A stretch of 64,000 bases of DNA, from positions 25,441,753 to 25,505,752 of the forward strand of contig NC_090290.1 in the NCBI RefSeq assembly GCF_037392515.1, given 5' to 3'. The notes beneath the pieces are model-generated. The model was not told where the DNA came from. It saw nothing but the letters and a program-made list of their open reading frames with translations, and searched no databases. Positions 1 through 10,172 of this stretch are shown one piece after another. The DNA comes from Haliotis asinina (lineage: Eukaryota; Mollusca; Gastropoda; Lepetellida; Haliotidae). A program made the position numbers and the translations under genes. Numbering within the stretch: position 1 is the stretch's first letter; each line of letters begins with the position of its first letter.

Positions 1-270
1 GATACTATGAAGGTGTCAGAGGCTTCTACTTCTCATGAAAAACGACAAGTCTAACACTAGAGAAATTGAAGGGATATGTCTCCCTGAAATGGTGTCCTTT
101 TATGAATATACTGAAAACATGCTGATTCAGCCTTAAGGAATATTCAGCATGTTTTGTTTTTCTACTTTACTGTAACTGTACTCATAAATGAATGTGATGA
201 AAAATGAATATCAGTTAGGGGGTTTATGAAGTCCATTCATCTGTAGCAAGGTACGGGGACAAAGCCAGGA

Positions 271-437
271 TCAGTTGTTATTAATAATATTGCTTGTCAT
301 ACATGGCGATAGAGCAAAGATCAATTGTTACTAATAACATTGCTTGTCATACATGGTGATAGAGCAAGGATCAGTTGTTATTAATAATATTGCTTGTCAT
401 ACATGGCGATAGAGCAAGGATCAGTTGTTACTAATGC
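271..437. repeat. Short tandem repeat, 50-bp unit, about 3 copies
   Basis: A 50-bp unit beginning TCAGTTGTTATTAATAATAT recurs at 271, 321 and 371, with a partial fourth copy at 421. The units differ by a few substitutions. No coding role is visible. Confidence 0.9.
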
Positions 438-3033
438 AATCATTCGTTGTACATCAGCAATAATGTGGACATTATAGCATGTCAGAACAAACTTTGTAGT
501 AAGCAGTGATAGAGACTTGTGTACGTATTGCACCTCATGAGAGGGCACAGTGATAGTGATCTCGATATCAGAACATAAATTATTTTTACGAAGAATGTTC
601 ATTATGTTGATTATTATTCACGTTTGCCTTATCACAACTCTGGAAATGGATTATGTCCTTTCTAATCTAAACCTTCAGAATACTCTTTTGGATAAGACTG
701 GTGATCTCACACTTTGCTGTATGAATTGAGGGATAATAATACATAGAAAAACTCTTAATACATTGTAGATGTATATTATTTCTGGACTATGTTCTTTGTT
801 TTACCTCTGTGATGACTGTTATTGACTTACCAGCTGCTGATCTGGCAACTTAATACAAAACAATAGCATAACAGATACTTTTAAGATTTATCTGTTTTAA
901 GGTATTTCTTGATTTTGGAAATGATGATTAATGCCTTTATTCATGTTGTATCTGTGAGATATTATGAGTGGGATAAGTTGTATCCATGGCAATTGTTGAC
1001 AGTATAACTCTTTTAATGAATAAAATGCTGTGTGTAAAATATGCCCCAGAGACCTGATATTTGTGTTTTCTGCTGCCCAGCTTGTACTGAGGAATCTACT
1101 GACCATGCAGTCAAACTGAAAGTCAAATTCTCTGTCATTCTCATATTGTGGAAGTACCAAGGTCAGGTTACATGGTTAATTAGGAAGCATTGTAGAGTCT
1201 GTGTGTTTCAGGTTTTTGGGTGTGACCCTCACCATGTTGATCTTGATGTGAACTGTGAAGGTGAGGGTCACCCATGCCTTGCAAAATCTGTGGATTGGAG
1301 TGATATCAGTTGTGTGACCAACTTTTAGTACCAGGTCATTATGACCTACATTTCGTGAGGGATTTGTATATGCAAGAAATTTAAGGAATGCTAAACGTTA
1401 CTTAAGCCTTGGCCAGAACTGCCTTTTACCCATGTCAGATTTAAGTGGAATAACAATTGTAAGTAGTTTTTCACAGCTTTTTTGTGTTTGACAGTGTAAC
1501 TATATAGAGTACTTTTCAGTATTAGCTTTGAGTGTGTTTACCTTATAAAGCATTAAGCCACTGTGATGGACTGACGCCTTGTGAAACCCCTGAAACCTTT
1601 GTCATTATTTTGATAATAAGATGATGTAGGCTGACACAGACACAGATGCTTTGCCATTGACAAAAAGCGAGTTGTCTGTTTTTGTAAACCACTTTTACAA
1701 CACCCAGTTTCGAAAAATGATCTGGAACCTTGCGAGTGTCATGAAAAGAAATAATTTATTGGAACAATTTATTTAGTGCACGGTATGGAAGCTTGCTGCA
1801 CGTTATCTGATGTGTCACATAGAGGGTGGAACAACAGTATTTAGAGAGTTGGCCAGTGCAGTGATATTGAACAATTACCTACATTGTCTGTTAACAACAC
1901 TTCATCAATAAACAGATAAAAACAGCACATCGTTTGTGAAGAAATACAACACATGTTGATGAGATTTTAAGGCACAGTCTTGTGACGCAGATTGAGTGGG
2001 TAAATGTTGTAGACAACACCTTTATGGGGTGTACCAAAGGGAGGCTTTGCCAGTGCAAATTGTTAATGTAAGCAAACTAGCAGGATGAAGGTTCTTCTTC
2101 CATGTCCCACATCGTTACAGAGAGGTGGATTACCTCTGGTTTATTCTGTATCTGAATAACCATGGTGACTGGGACTTGCAGAATTGCTGGCATGTTTGAA
2201 AGGAGAGTTACGGTGTGTATATCTATACACCAGGATTGTAAACAATTACATCCGAGAGCATGGATGTTTGGTTGGTTATCTGCTCCAGGCAGACTACAAT
2301 ACTGCATACGTTGTCTTCCACGTACAGTCACACCGTGTTAATGTGAACAGTGACTGTACATTATCTCTGGTGCTTGTTGACTAAAGACAACAGAACCGTG
2401 GCTACAGATCCCAAGTAGTGACATCAGCCCTGCTAGTCTGTCAAATTTTTGAGGGACAATGTCCCTTGGTAATACAAGAGGTCATTTTAAGTATTCGTGA
2501 CATTTGTGTGTTTGTATCAACACACCATCCTATGAACCTCTTCTTAAAGATCACACATACTCTAGTTGGGTACAAATACAAAATCACTTGCTGACATCGC
2601 TATAAATGAGACCCCGCCATTAAAACTACTCATTTCGACCTTTAATTAACTTAAATCGACCTTTTTGTCAACAGTGCATGATTCTCAGTTGCAAACGAAA
2701 TTTCAACCAATCAGAGCGGCGCGTCTCCGTGACGTACTTGTAGGTATAGAAATGAGGGGCTGTGCAGTATTCATCTACATTTCAGGGGTTAAACTATTTC
2801 GTTTACAGGTTTGTACAAACCTGAAATCGCGAAAGCTGTTGAGAAAAATTGAAAGCAATATGTTCTCACAATCTACCATCATTTAGTTTTGTCTCCTGCT
2901 TTGCCTAGTTTTCGAGTTACAACCCTTGTTTTCATAGACGATTCTGTCAAAATCACTTGGTGTCGCTGGGTTGTAGTCCGTGTTAGGTGGTATAAACCTA
3001 CACGTTATTTGTCATCAATCAATTGATACTCAG
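438..3033. other. AT-rich stretch with no supported gene
   Basis: Only short open frames without recognisable domains or convincing splice partners are present. Two structured sites stand out: a hairpin with arms around GGTGTGACCCTCACC (from 1218) and GGTGAGGGTCACCC (to 1273), and a perfect 18-bp palindrome CAGGTTTGTACAAACCTG at 2806-2823. The open segment around 2184-2384 vaguely resembles the linker of a Tc1-type transposase, but too weakly to call. Confidence 0.6.
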
Positions 3034-4309
3034 TTAAAGGTCACATGCAACCAAAAAATCAAACATAATTAAAACACATTTATCACTTATTCATGACATA
3101 TAATATACATTGCTGCTTTTAAAAAACAAATAAACACAATTATAAGCGTATAATCGCGGTTCAAAAGTGCAATATTTTGTACTTTGGCTTACTTCCCCCG
3201 AAACGAAGCCCTCGGGAGACCGAACCCAGTCATAGCGGGTGGATATGCATTCAAGTGTAACGACGGCTTCCGATTGGCTGTTTCATTTGCTGATATGCTG
3301 AGGGTTCATTGTGTGTACAGAAAGATGATCTGTTTGATGGGCATTTTAGTCACAAGAAAGTAAGATTCTTTATGGATAACAACTTCTTTTTGTGTACTTG
3401 ATGCGTCGTTTCAGTATGGATTCATTTACTGTTGTCAAACAAAATCATATACACGAAAAGAAGCCGTTATCCATGAAGAATGTATATAGAGATGTTGGGT
3501 TTGGAAAATACATGTTCTCTGAATTTGCACTCGATCCAATAAAAAATCATGTCAGTAGAGATAGTAAACTACTGCGTGGCTGGAAACTGTCGTTCGTCCA
3601 AGTACAAAGCAGGACTTGAAACTGACAAGAGTTTGCACCAGTTTCCGTCAGATCCAGTCATCCGAAAAAAATGAATGTAGTTTGTTTGCAACCCACAGAC
3701 ATAAAAACGTCATGTGTATCACACGTGCCTAATTACATAATGTGGCAGACACGGGACTCGGGTGCACGAGTCCTAAATCAACTTATTTTCTTTATGTCGT
3801 ATAGTCTGATAGGTGTTAAGTTCAAATTGCACGTGGTCAATGACTGAAGCTGTGTATTGCATGTAGTCTTTAGCAGACAGGCAGACAGACATATAGGTGT
3901 GAATAAACCAGACATTGAGCTTTCTCTGTGACTGAGACTGCTTACCACAATTAGCAAGTTGTTTTACGTAACGAGTAGATTAATTACTTGTTTGTGTACA
4001 CATCCAAGATTAGACTACTGCTCACGACCTCAGACGCTGGGCATGCATACTGTTTCATGCTCCGCGAACCTATTCACTGCGCATGCGTCATGGACGCAGA
4101 GCAGCACAGCAGTTGAAACCAGTTTTCCCCCCAGCGCTGGGGGGAATTTAGTGAAACGTTTGAACTCCGATTTCGCGGGCTTTTTTTTCATCGCGTTTTT
4201 TTCAACTTTATAGGTTGAATTGGCATTTTTTATGATTTGTTTCGGTAAGTGCATACCGAGAGGTACCAGAATCTGCAAACTTGTGTTTTACGTTGCATGT
4301 GACCTTTAA
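3034..4309 (+). mobile_element. Kolobok-type DNA transposon, non-autonomous copy A (with TTAA target duplication)
   Basis: The element proper is 3038-4305 (1268 bp). It starts AGGTCACATGCAAC and ends with the inverse GTTGCATGTGACCT. Both ends abut TTAA (3034-3037 and 4306-4309), as expected of a TTAA target-site duplication. Inside is a THAP-type zinc-finger coding segment broken by a frameshift (3549-3727), and an 18-bp perfect palindrome centred on AGCGCT (4127-4144). TTAA duplication plus a THAP domain is the known signature of the Kolobok superfamily; piggyBac also uses TTAA but lacks THAP. No transposase catalytic domain is present, so this copy cannot mobilise itself. A second full-length copy in opposite orientation is at 10177-11447, and a truncated relative is at 23752-24020. 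The family name is an inference from these features. Confidence 0.8.
3549..3727 (+). pseudogene. Broken THAP zinc-finger segment inside the Kolobok-type element
   Basis: From the ATG at 3549 the frame reads MSVEIVNYCVAGNCRSSKYK and continues through the motif LHQFPSDP to TGA at 3672-3674. The first zinc pair is C-x4-C (CVAGNC), and HQFPSDP matches the conserved F-x-FP-x-D segment of THAP domains. Just downstream, in the frame opened by ATG at 3671, a C-x2-H pair (TGT at 3713, CAC at 3722) lies about 42 codons after the second Cys, within the usual THAP spacing. The two halves are separated by a frame change at a seven-A run (3665-3671). Copy B carries the same seven-A run, so the break predates the split of the copies. 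Known THAP domains bind DNA; this fragment is not expected to be functional. Confidence 0.75.
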
Positions 4310-5340
4310 TGAATTTATAACAGGTATAATTAGTGGTAACGCCACTTAGATTACCCGACAAAGGCCCCCATTTGGCATTTCTTATGTCTAGATCGATCAA
4401 AGGATTAACCGATAACACGCTGACTGATTAATTAGTTTTATGCGGATTTAAATGGGGGATTTGTCAAAAGGTAGAGTTTACTAATCTATACAGAATACAC
4501 TCTGTCGTGTCTGTGTCTATGTGAAAACAACGCCCTTCTTTCAAAGGATTAACCGCCAATACACTGATTGATTGCTCATTATTGGCTAACTAAATAACTT
4601 TTTAAAAAGAATGACGCACATTATGCAATTAGTTGCCAGGTGTGCTATCTTGGGTAACCAATGAAACTATACAACAATGTGAAAAACCTGAAACGATACA
4701 TCACGTTTTCGTATATTAGACTGTTAAAAGACACATCACTTGGGAAATCTGCAGATGAATCATATATCACTCGTTTTTGTGGATATTGATGGATACATTC
4801 CTCGAACAAGGTAATAGGTAATTTTAATATTTTCATTTTTATTTGTATTAAGTTGTCGTAGCTTTCAACAGGATCATTGTTTTCGTCTTGAAGTGTTATG
4901 ATGCAGACGTGTAGTATTCAGGCTTCCACAACGCTCACTTCGCACACACTAACAACCAATTTAAGCACAAACTACGGGGTCCGGTGGAAATCTGTGCATA
5001 GTGACACCATCACCTTACCCCAAGGAACAATTGACGGCAATACAACAATTTGACATGTTTTTGATGACGTCGAAAAATCAGCAAAATGACGAGCTTCTAC
5101 ACATTTTCTATACATTGAACTGAAATTCGTTCCCTCTATGGGTTCTGGCGACAGAGTTACGTAACCTGTCTGCGGTTTCGTTTGCATGCGAGAGAGAAGC
5201 AGACGGCTTTTGAGCACTTGGTATTAATAAACCACAAGTTTTTTTGTTTTTTTTAAATGGTGTTCCGTTTATGAATAACCAGAAGTCTCTCATATGCAGT
5301 GATAAAAAGAGTACCCCAAAAAGTGGGATCACACTTTTTA
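4310..5340. other. No gene seen
   Basis: AT-rich sequence between the Kolobok-type copy A and a small inverted repeat. Open frames here are short, lack domain signatures and overlap one another on both strands. Confidence 0.5.
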
Positions 5341-5360
5341 GGTAAAGTGCAGGCTAGCAA

Positions 5361-5460
5361 TTCTCGAAAGTTCGTAGCCCCACGAACTTCTTAGGCCTAT
5401 TTGTAACACATTACGTACGATCCAAGTTACTACTTCTTAGGGTTACGAACGTTTCGAGAA
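5361..5460. repeat. 100-bp inverted repeat (possible MITE or hairpin)
   Basis: The left arm TTCTCGAAAGTTCGTA (5361-5376) pairs with the right arm TACGAACGTTTCGAGAA (5444-5460), with one bulged base. A smaller inner inverted pair, TTCGTAGCCC/CACGAA, is also visible. No clear target duplication was found. Confidence 0.6.
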
Positions 5461-5624
5461 TATATAGCCCAGGTTCTAGCTTTTTTGTTGGGTTGAGTCC
5501 TGGATTAATTTGAACCCCACCTTTAGAGCTGGGCACCTCAAAATCCAGAATCCAAAAGCAGCCATCTAACCTGCTCAGCCAGGGATTAATTTGGGATTAC
5601 ACTTTCTCTGGTACTGGTACCTCA

Positions 5625-5780
5625 TTTGGTTTCAATACCGAAGTAGTAATCATTATAACAACGGGGACTACTTATGATTATGAGAGTGAGAAGTTGATTC
5701 AGTTGTTGTTTTAGGCCGCACTCAGCAATATGGAAGTCAAAGCAACAAAGCCTGCAAAACAAACAAGATGCTGACATCTT
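5625..5780 (+). repeat. Dispersed repeat copy 1 (direct partner at 9915)
   Basis: The segment GGTTTCAATACCGAAGTAGT through CAAACAAGATG is near-identical to 9915-10072 in the same orientation. It includes GCCGCACTCAGCAATAT, part of the common dispersed repeat of this window. Confidence 0.85.
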
Positions 5781-6380
5781 AGGCAACGTCCACGCGATTC
5801 GGTTACGATGAAAGTGAACGGTGTCAGTATTTAATGATAGACTGTTAAACAACTTTTTTATTTTTAGGACACAAATTCTGCAAAAACAACACAGAGTTGA
5901 TATGGTGTTTTGATTATGATCAGCGTTTTAACGAGTGTTTTATGTTTATACTTTTTCCAGTTAGATTGTAACTCATCAGCCTGCCTTTGAACCAAACGGA
6001 CCATACGGGGTACTTAGGCCTAATGTCAATAGCTGGTTCGTCTTGTTCGACTGGATGTCTTCAAATCTTCATGATCAGAAAACTGGAAAATGCCAAGAGT
6101 GGCAGTAAACATGCATTCATGATTGCACATTGCCAGTCAGTAGGCAGTCTGAAAGTGTGAGCCAACCCACGCTGTGTTCCCTATTGAGGACCGCAACCGA
6201 AGAAAGGTATACCAGTGGTTTGCTTTATGGCCGAATGATTTTCGCGTAACTGGAAGACGGCTGAAAACCATTCACTGACTGCAAGAACGTGTAGCAAGAA
6301 GTCATTGTGTAGCCTACCAGATGTTTGAAGATAACATTATTTCAGATGTCCCAGTTGTAGATACCTGTCAGACTGCCAGT

Positions 6381-6425
6381 ATGAAGACTGTGTGTTTGAT
6401 TGCGGTTGTGCTTGGTGTTGTTGCT
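6381..6425 (+). CDS. Prokineticin-like gene, exon 1 (signal peptide)
   Basis: Fifteen codons starting at ATG 6381, with a Leu/Val/Ala-rich core, ending exactly at the donor GTAAGT (6426-6431), phase 0. This length and composition fit a secretory signal. Confidence 0.7.
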
Positions 6426-7340
6426 GTAAGTATCGCCAAGTAAAACATGTAACGTTTGTGGAACAACCCTCAAGACGTTTAAAAGGGCAGTAATGCTTGA
6501 GGACTAGAGTTCCGACTGATTACATATAGATACTGACCAACGTGTTCTCGATAAAACGTCTTTCAGTGGCCTTGTTTCACAAAGCACTTGGGTGATCGTA
6601 AGTCAGTAACATAACCTTAGTGCAATGTTAAAGAATGGGGAGTTAAAGTTAACCTTAGCAAATGTTGCTTCGAGAAAGGAGCTCCTCATTTTGGCATCGG
6701 CAATCTTGTCATTTCTCTTGTCCTACTTCGTCGTCCTGAATATCTGAGCAGTGTTTTCTTAAAAACCTCTCTGTTTACTGTTACAAAAACTAAAGAGTTT
6801 AGAGGTCCTTCCAAGCGATATGTGCTAGTCCTGTCTGAGAACATTCTAGCAACAGAATTTACTTTTTAAAGTTAAGAGCATCCGTACAGTTACTTTGTAT
6901 GTCTGCTCTGGAACATATATGTGGATGGCCGCGAAGATTCAATAATTACAGTATTTCTTTTGTTAGTCATGCTGAGTTTTCATTCTTTCTTTGTATCCGA
7001 AAGATTTTTGACAAGCAGTCGTTATGTTTAGTGTGATACGTGGACGACGCCGTCCATGATGTATCAGTGTCGCACCAACGCTGACTGCAAGCAGCAAGAG
7101 TGCTGTGTTCTCTCACCAATTATCAAGAAACGACAGATATTACTGGATCCTTTCTACGCCCATACATGCGACGCGCTGAAAGACGAGAGCTCCGATTGGT
7201 GCATGATCCGGTCCCAGTATTCTCCTATCGCCCGCCATTACACCATGTCCTGCCCGTGCAAAGCTGGCCTCAGCTGTAAGAGACCGGACGTCCCTATGTC
7301 TGGATATGGAGACAGTTTTGGTAAATGTGTGAAACAATAA
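6381..7340 (+). CDS. Secreted prokineticin/astakine-like cysteine-rich protein (2 exons)
   Basis: Exon 1 (6381-6425) encodes a hydrophobic signal peptide, MKTVCLIAVVLGVVA, followed by the donor GTAAGT. Exon 2 (7032-7340) follows an AG acceptor at 7030-7031 and joins in phase 0; it ends at TAA 7338-7340. The product is 117 residues. After the signal the domain shows C-x5-C-x4-CC, two spaced single Cys, then CPC-x4-L-x-C (SCPCKAGLSC) and a final GKC. This matches the ten-cysteine order of prokineticins and invertebrate astakines, whose colipase-like fold makes five disulfides. The vertebrate N-terminal AVIT motif is absent, as in astakines. An eleventh Cys sits at residue 16, right at the predicted signal cleavage point. 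Known relatives act as extracellular signals (astakines as haematopoietic cytokines in crustaceans); that role here is inference. An additional 5' untranslated exon is possible. The gene lies between two inverted Kolobok-type copies. Confidence 0.72.
7032..7340 (+). CDS. Prokineticin-like gene, exon 2 (cysteine-rich domain)
   Basis: It is open from the acceptor at 7031 to TAA and encodes 102 residues starting CDTWTTPSMMYQC. The ATG at 7056 falls inside this exon and would give a protein with no signal peptide, so the two-exon model is preferred. All ten domain cysteines lie in this exon. Confidence 0.72.
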   Translation, partial: CDTWTTPSMMYQCRTNADCKQQECCVLSPIIKKRQILLDPFYAHTCDALKDESSDWCMIRSQYSPIARHYTMSCPCKAGLSCKRPDVPMSGYGDSFGKCVKQ

Positions 7341-7766
7341 TATTGCAAATACATGTGAAATGCTCAGTTTGTTATCAGTTTCTTATTTTTCCCCATGTGT
7401 TACTTTTCTTAGTTTTTCACTATCAAATTTAAACGTCTTGCACACGCATAACTTTTGGCTTTTCTCCCTCATCAAGAAGACACGGTCATTACACCTCGTT
7501 GTTATTGACTCACTCATACCTCCTATAATGTGACTTTAGTTTCATAATCGTATAAACACGCCGCTGCCCATTTGGGAATTCCAGGAACAGGTCAAAACAA
7601 GATGAGGTTGCTTATTACCCCAAACAAGGTGACGCCAGGTTGTTGGTTTGCTTGGACGCGGGAATGTAGAGAGAACATAGCTTTCGCCAATGGGAATCGC
7701 GCGAGGGTATACTTGCCAGAAGGTTTCAAACTGTATGTCTACTACCAGTTGTCAAATTTCCATTTT
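7341..7766. other. 3' flank of the prokineticin-like gene; no further gene
   Basis: AT-rich sequence without a canonical AATAAA close to the stop codon. The short open frame at 7572-7820 runs into a SINE-like repeat and has no domain. Confidence 0.4.
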
Positions 7767-7945
7767 GGGGGAGCGGTGGCTGAGTGGGTTAAATTGCTAA
7801 CTCTGAGTTTTAGCAACTAAGTGCCTTACTATGAGAGTGTGGATTGGAACCACGAATGGGATTCACCCCAAACATGTACTTGGGATATGCACTTTGCATT
7901 AAAAGTGTTATCCCAAATATAACACATGTTGCATTCAATATTCTG
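7767..7945 (+). repeat. tRNA-derived SINE-like element
   Basis: It begins GGGGGAGCGGTGGCTGAGTGG, where TGGCTGAGTGG resembles a pol III A box of tRNA-Leu/Ser type. A degenerate B-box-like region follows near 7850. There is no cloverleaf and no discrete tRNA gene. Confidence 0.5.
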
Positions 7946-8385
7946 CCTCACTGACTTGAACTCACGCGTTCATATGAAGTGGATGAGGTCATTGCCAACC
8001 ATTTGTCCAAGAGCGTTCGTTGTGTCTGCTCTCGGAAGGTAGTTCAGGATGGTGGACAACAGATGGACGATAAAGTCAACTGTTGAGTTGGAGACAGTAG
8101 CAGCAATGTTTATTATTGCTTGGTCTAATAATGGTAGAAATGGTAAACACATGAAAGAACGCACATCTGTATCGAGTAGCCAATGTTCCCGATGTGGAGA
8201 CCCGCTCTGTCAGTCACACACATTCAGAAGTCGGACGGCGATTCTTCATCGTCGACGTAGTCGTTGGTGAGTTGGTGGCCCTGGTCGACACCCCGACTAG
8301 TCGCACAATCCGTCCACTTCTGTAGATGATCTCGGCAGTCTCGTCCGACTGATTGGTCTCTCTGACTGACCATATCAGCCAGATC

Positions 8386-9122
8386 TTATACACAGGGCCA
8401 GTACGCCACGTTCTACAAGGTTACCGACTTATACACAGGGCCAGTGCGCCACGTTCTACAAGGTTACTGACTTATACACAGGGCCAGTACGCCACGTTCT
8501 ACAAGGTTACTGACTTATACACAGGGCCAGTACGCCACGTTCTACAAGGTTACCGACTTATACACAGGGCCAGTACGCCACGTTCTACAAGGTTACCGAC
8601 TTATACACAGGGCCAGTATGCCACGTTCTACAAGGTTACTGACTTATACACAGGGCCAGTACGCCACGTTCTACAAGGTTACCGACTTATACACAGGGCC
8701 AGTACGCCACGTTCTACAAGGTTACCGACTTATACACAGGGCCAGTACGCCACGTTCTACAAGGTTACTGACTTATACACAGGGCCAGTACGCCACGTTC
8801 TACAAGGTTACTGACTTATACACAGGGCCAATACGCCACGTTCTAAAAGGTTACTGACTTATACACAGGGCCAGTACGCCACGTTCTACAAGGTTACTGA
8901 CTTATACACAGGGCCAGTACGCCACGTTCTACAAGGTTACCGACTTATACACAGGGCCAGTACGCCACGTTCTACAAAGTTACTGACTTATACACAGGGC
9001 CAGTATGCCACGTTCTACAAGGGTACTGACTTATACACAGGGCCAGTACGCCACGTTCTACAAGGTTACCGACTTATACACAGGGCCAATACGCCACGTT
9101 CTACAAGGTTACTGACTTATAC
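8386..9122 (+). repeat. Minisatellite, 43-bp unit, about 17 copies
   Basis: Unit TTATACACAGGGCCAGTACG then CCACGTTCTACAAGGTTACYGAC, with successive starts 43 bp apart (8386, 8429 and onward). Copies are very uniform, mostly differing at a C/T in TTACYGAC. Because 43 is not a multiple of 3, the array stays open with a 43-residue period, which explains long open frames that are not genes. There are no spacers between units. Confidence 0.97.
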
Positions 9123-9254
9123 TCAGTGTCATGTATATACGTAAAATCCGCCTGATAGCGTTGAGAATTAAGGGTCCTGTCCGGAGGGGCTCATGATAAG
9201 AGAGGATACACCGAATGTTTGTTGAAGTACATTAAACAGACAAAGGAGGTGGAA

Positions 9255-9480
9255 TGAGTGAGTCATTGAGTGAGTGAGTTTAGTTTTACGCCACATTTAG
9301 CAATATCCACGCTATATGGTGACGGTCTGTAAATAATAAAGTCTGAACCTGACATTCCAGTGATCAACTGCATGAGCATCGATTTGCGCCATTGGGAACC
9401 GATGACATGTGTCCCCGTGTAGTCGCACGTAGTCGCCTTTTATGGCAAGCATGGGTTGTTGAAGGCCTATTTTACCCCAG
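9255..9480 (+). repeat. Abalone-type dispersed repeat, long copy
   Basis: It starts TGAGTGAGTTTAGTTTTACG, runs through AGCAATATCCACGCTATATG and the conserved CCAGTGATCAACTGCATGAG, and ends near GGCAAGCATGGGTTGTTGAAG. This is the most complete + strand copy of a family seen about a dozen times in the window. Confidence 0.85.
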
Positions 9481-9914
9481 TTCTTCACATGTCCAAAGGT
9501 GATAGAAATTCTGTGCACTTTGGGCATGTATTGAAACAACTATAGATCGTATGAATAAATGAAGAAACATTGAAATGATTTAGCCTTTGGCACACTCGTG
9601 ACAAGTTTACATGGGCAGTGGAGAGTGAGTCATCCAAGAAGGGTCAAACGAGCAGCAAAATGAAAAAAAGGTCAAAATGACATTTTGGCCATTTGTCGCG
9701 TTGTCGTGCTTTGAAGTATTTTTCACCTAAAGACGACATAGCGACAGTTTTCAATGTCAGCATATGTCGCATTTACATAATGATATGTGTGAAAAAAATA
9801 CTGCAGACTGTCGAACATTGCGGCATATTAGGGGTGTACATGCGCAGTGCGTTAATTAGTCTACGCATGTAGAGTAATAGTTATACTCTATTAAAGGTTG
9901 CCTATGATACCCCC

Positions 9915-10072
9915 AGTGGTTTCAATGCCGAAATAGTAATGATTATACCAACGGGGACTACGCATGATTATGAGTGTGAGTAGTTGATTCAGTGGTTATT
10001 TTACGCCGCACTCAGCAATATGAAAGTCAAAACAACACTGCCTGAAAAACAAACAAGATGCATGATTCCCGT
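9915..10072 (+). repeat. Dispersed repeat copy 2 (direct partner at 5625)
   Basis: GGTTTCAATGCCGAAATAGT through CAAACAAGATG matches 5625-5780 in direct orientation with few substitutions. It lies about 100 bp outside the Kolobok-type copy B. Confidence 0.85.
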
Positions 10073-10172
10073 GCAATAAATCTGCATGGGGTTTGCAGTT
10101 GGTTCCCCCAAGTCATTGGAGAAATTCACCTTCGATGTAACCATAATATATACAGTGACGGATTTGTTACCC

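Noticed and set aside
4030..4278. 82-codon frame present in both copies of the 1.27-kb element
   Set aside because: It runs through the palindrome and the A/T-rich element end; the overlapping opposite-strand frame is equally open and the copies differ at non-silent sites, so no coding constraint is evident.
8353..8857. 153-codon frame YTQGQYATFYKVTDLYTGPV
   Set aside because: It is the 43-bp minisatellite read in three frames in turn (43-residue period), without start context or domain.
8386..9122. CRISPR-like appearance of regular repeats
   Set aside because: Repeats are contiguous with no unique spacers, and the genome is eukaryotic. The same applies to 32219-33120 and 49028-50430.
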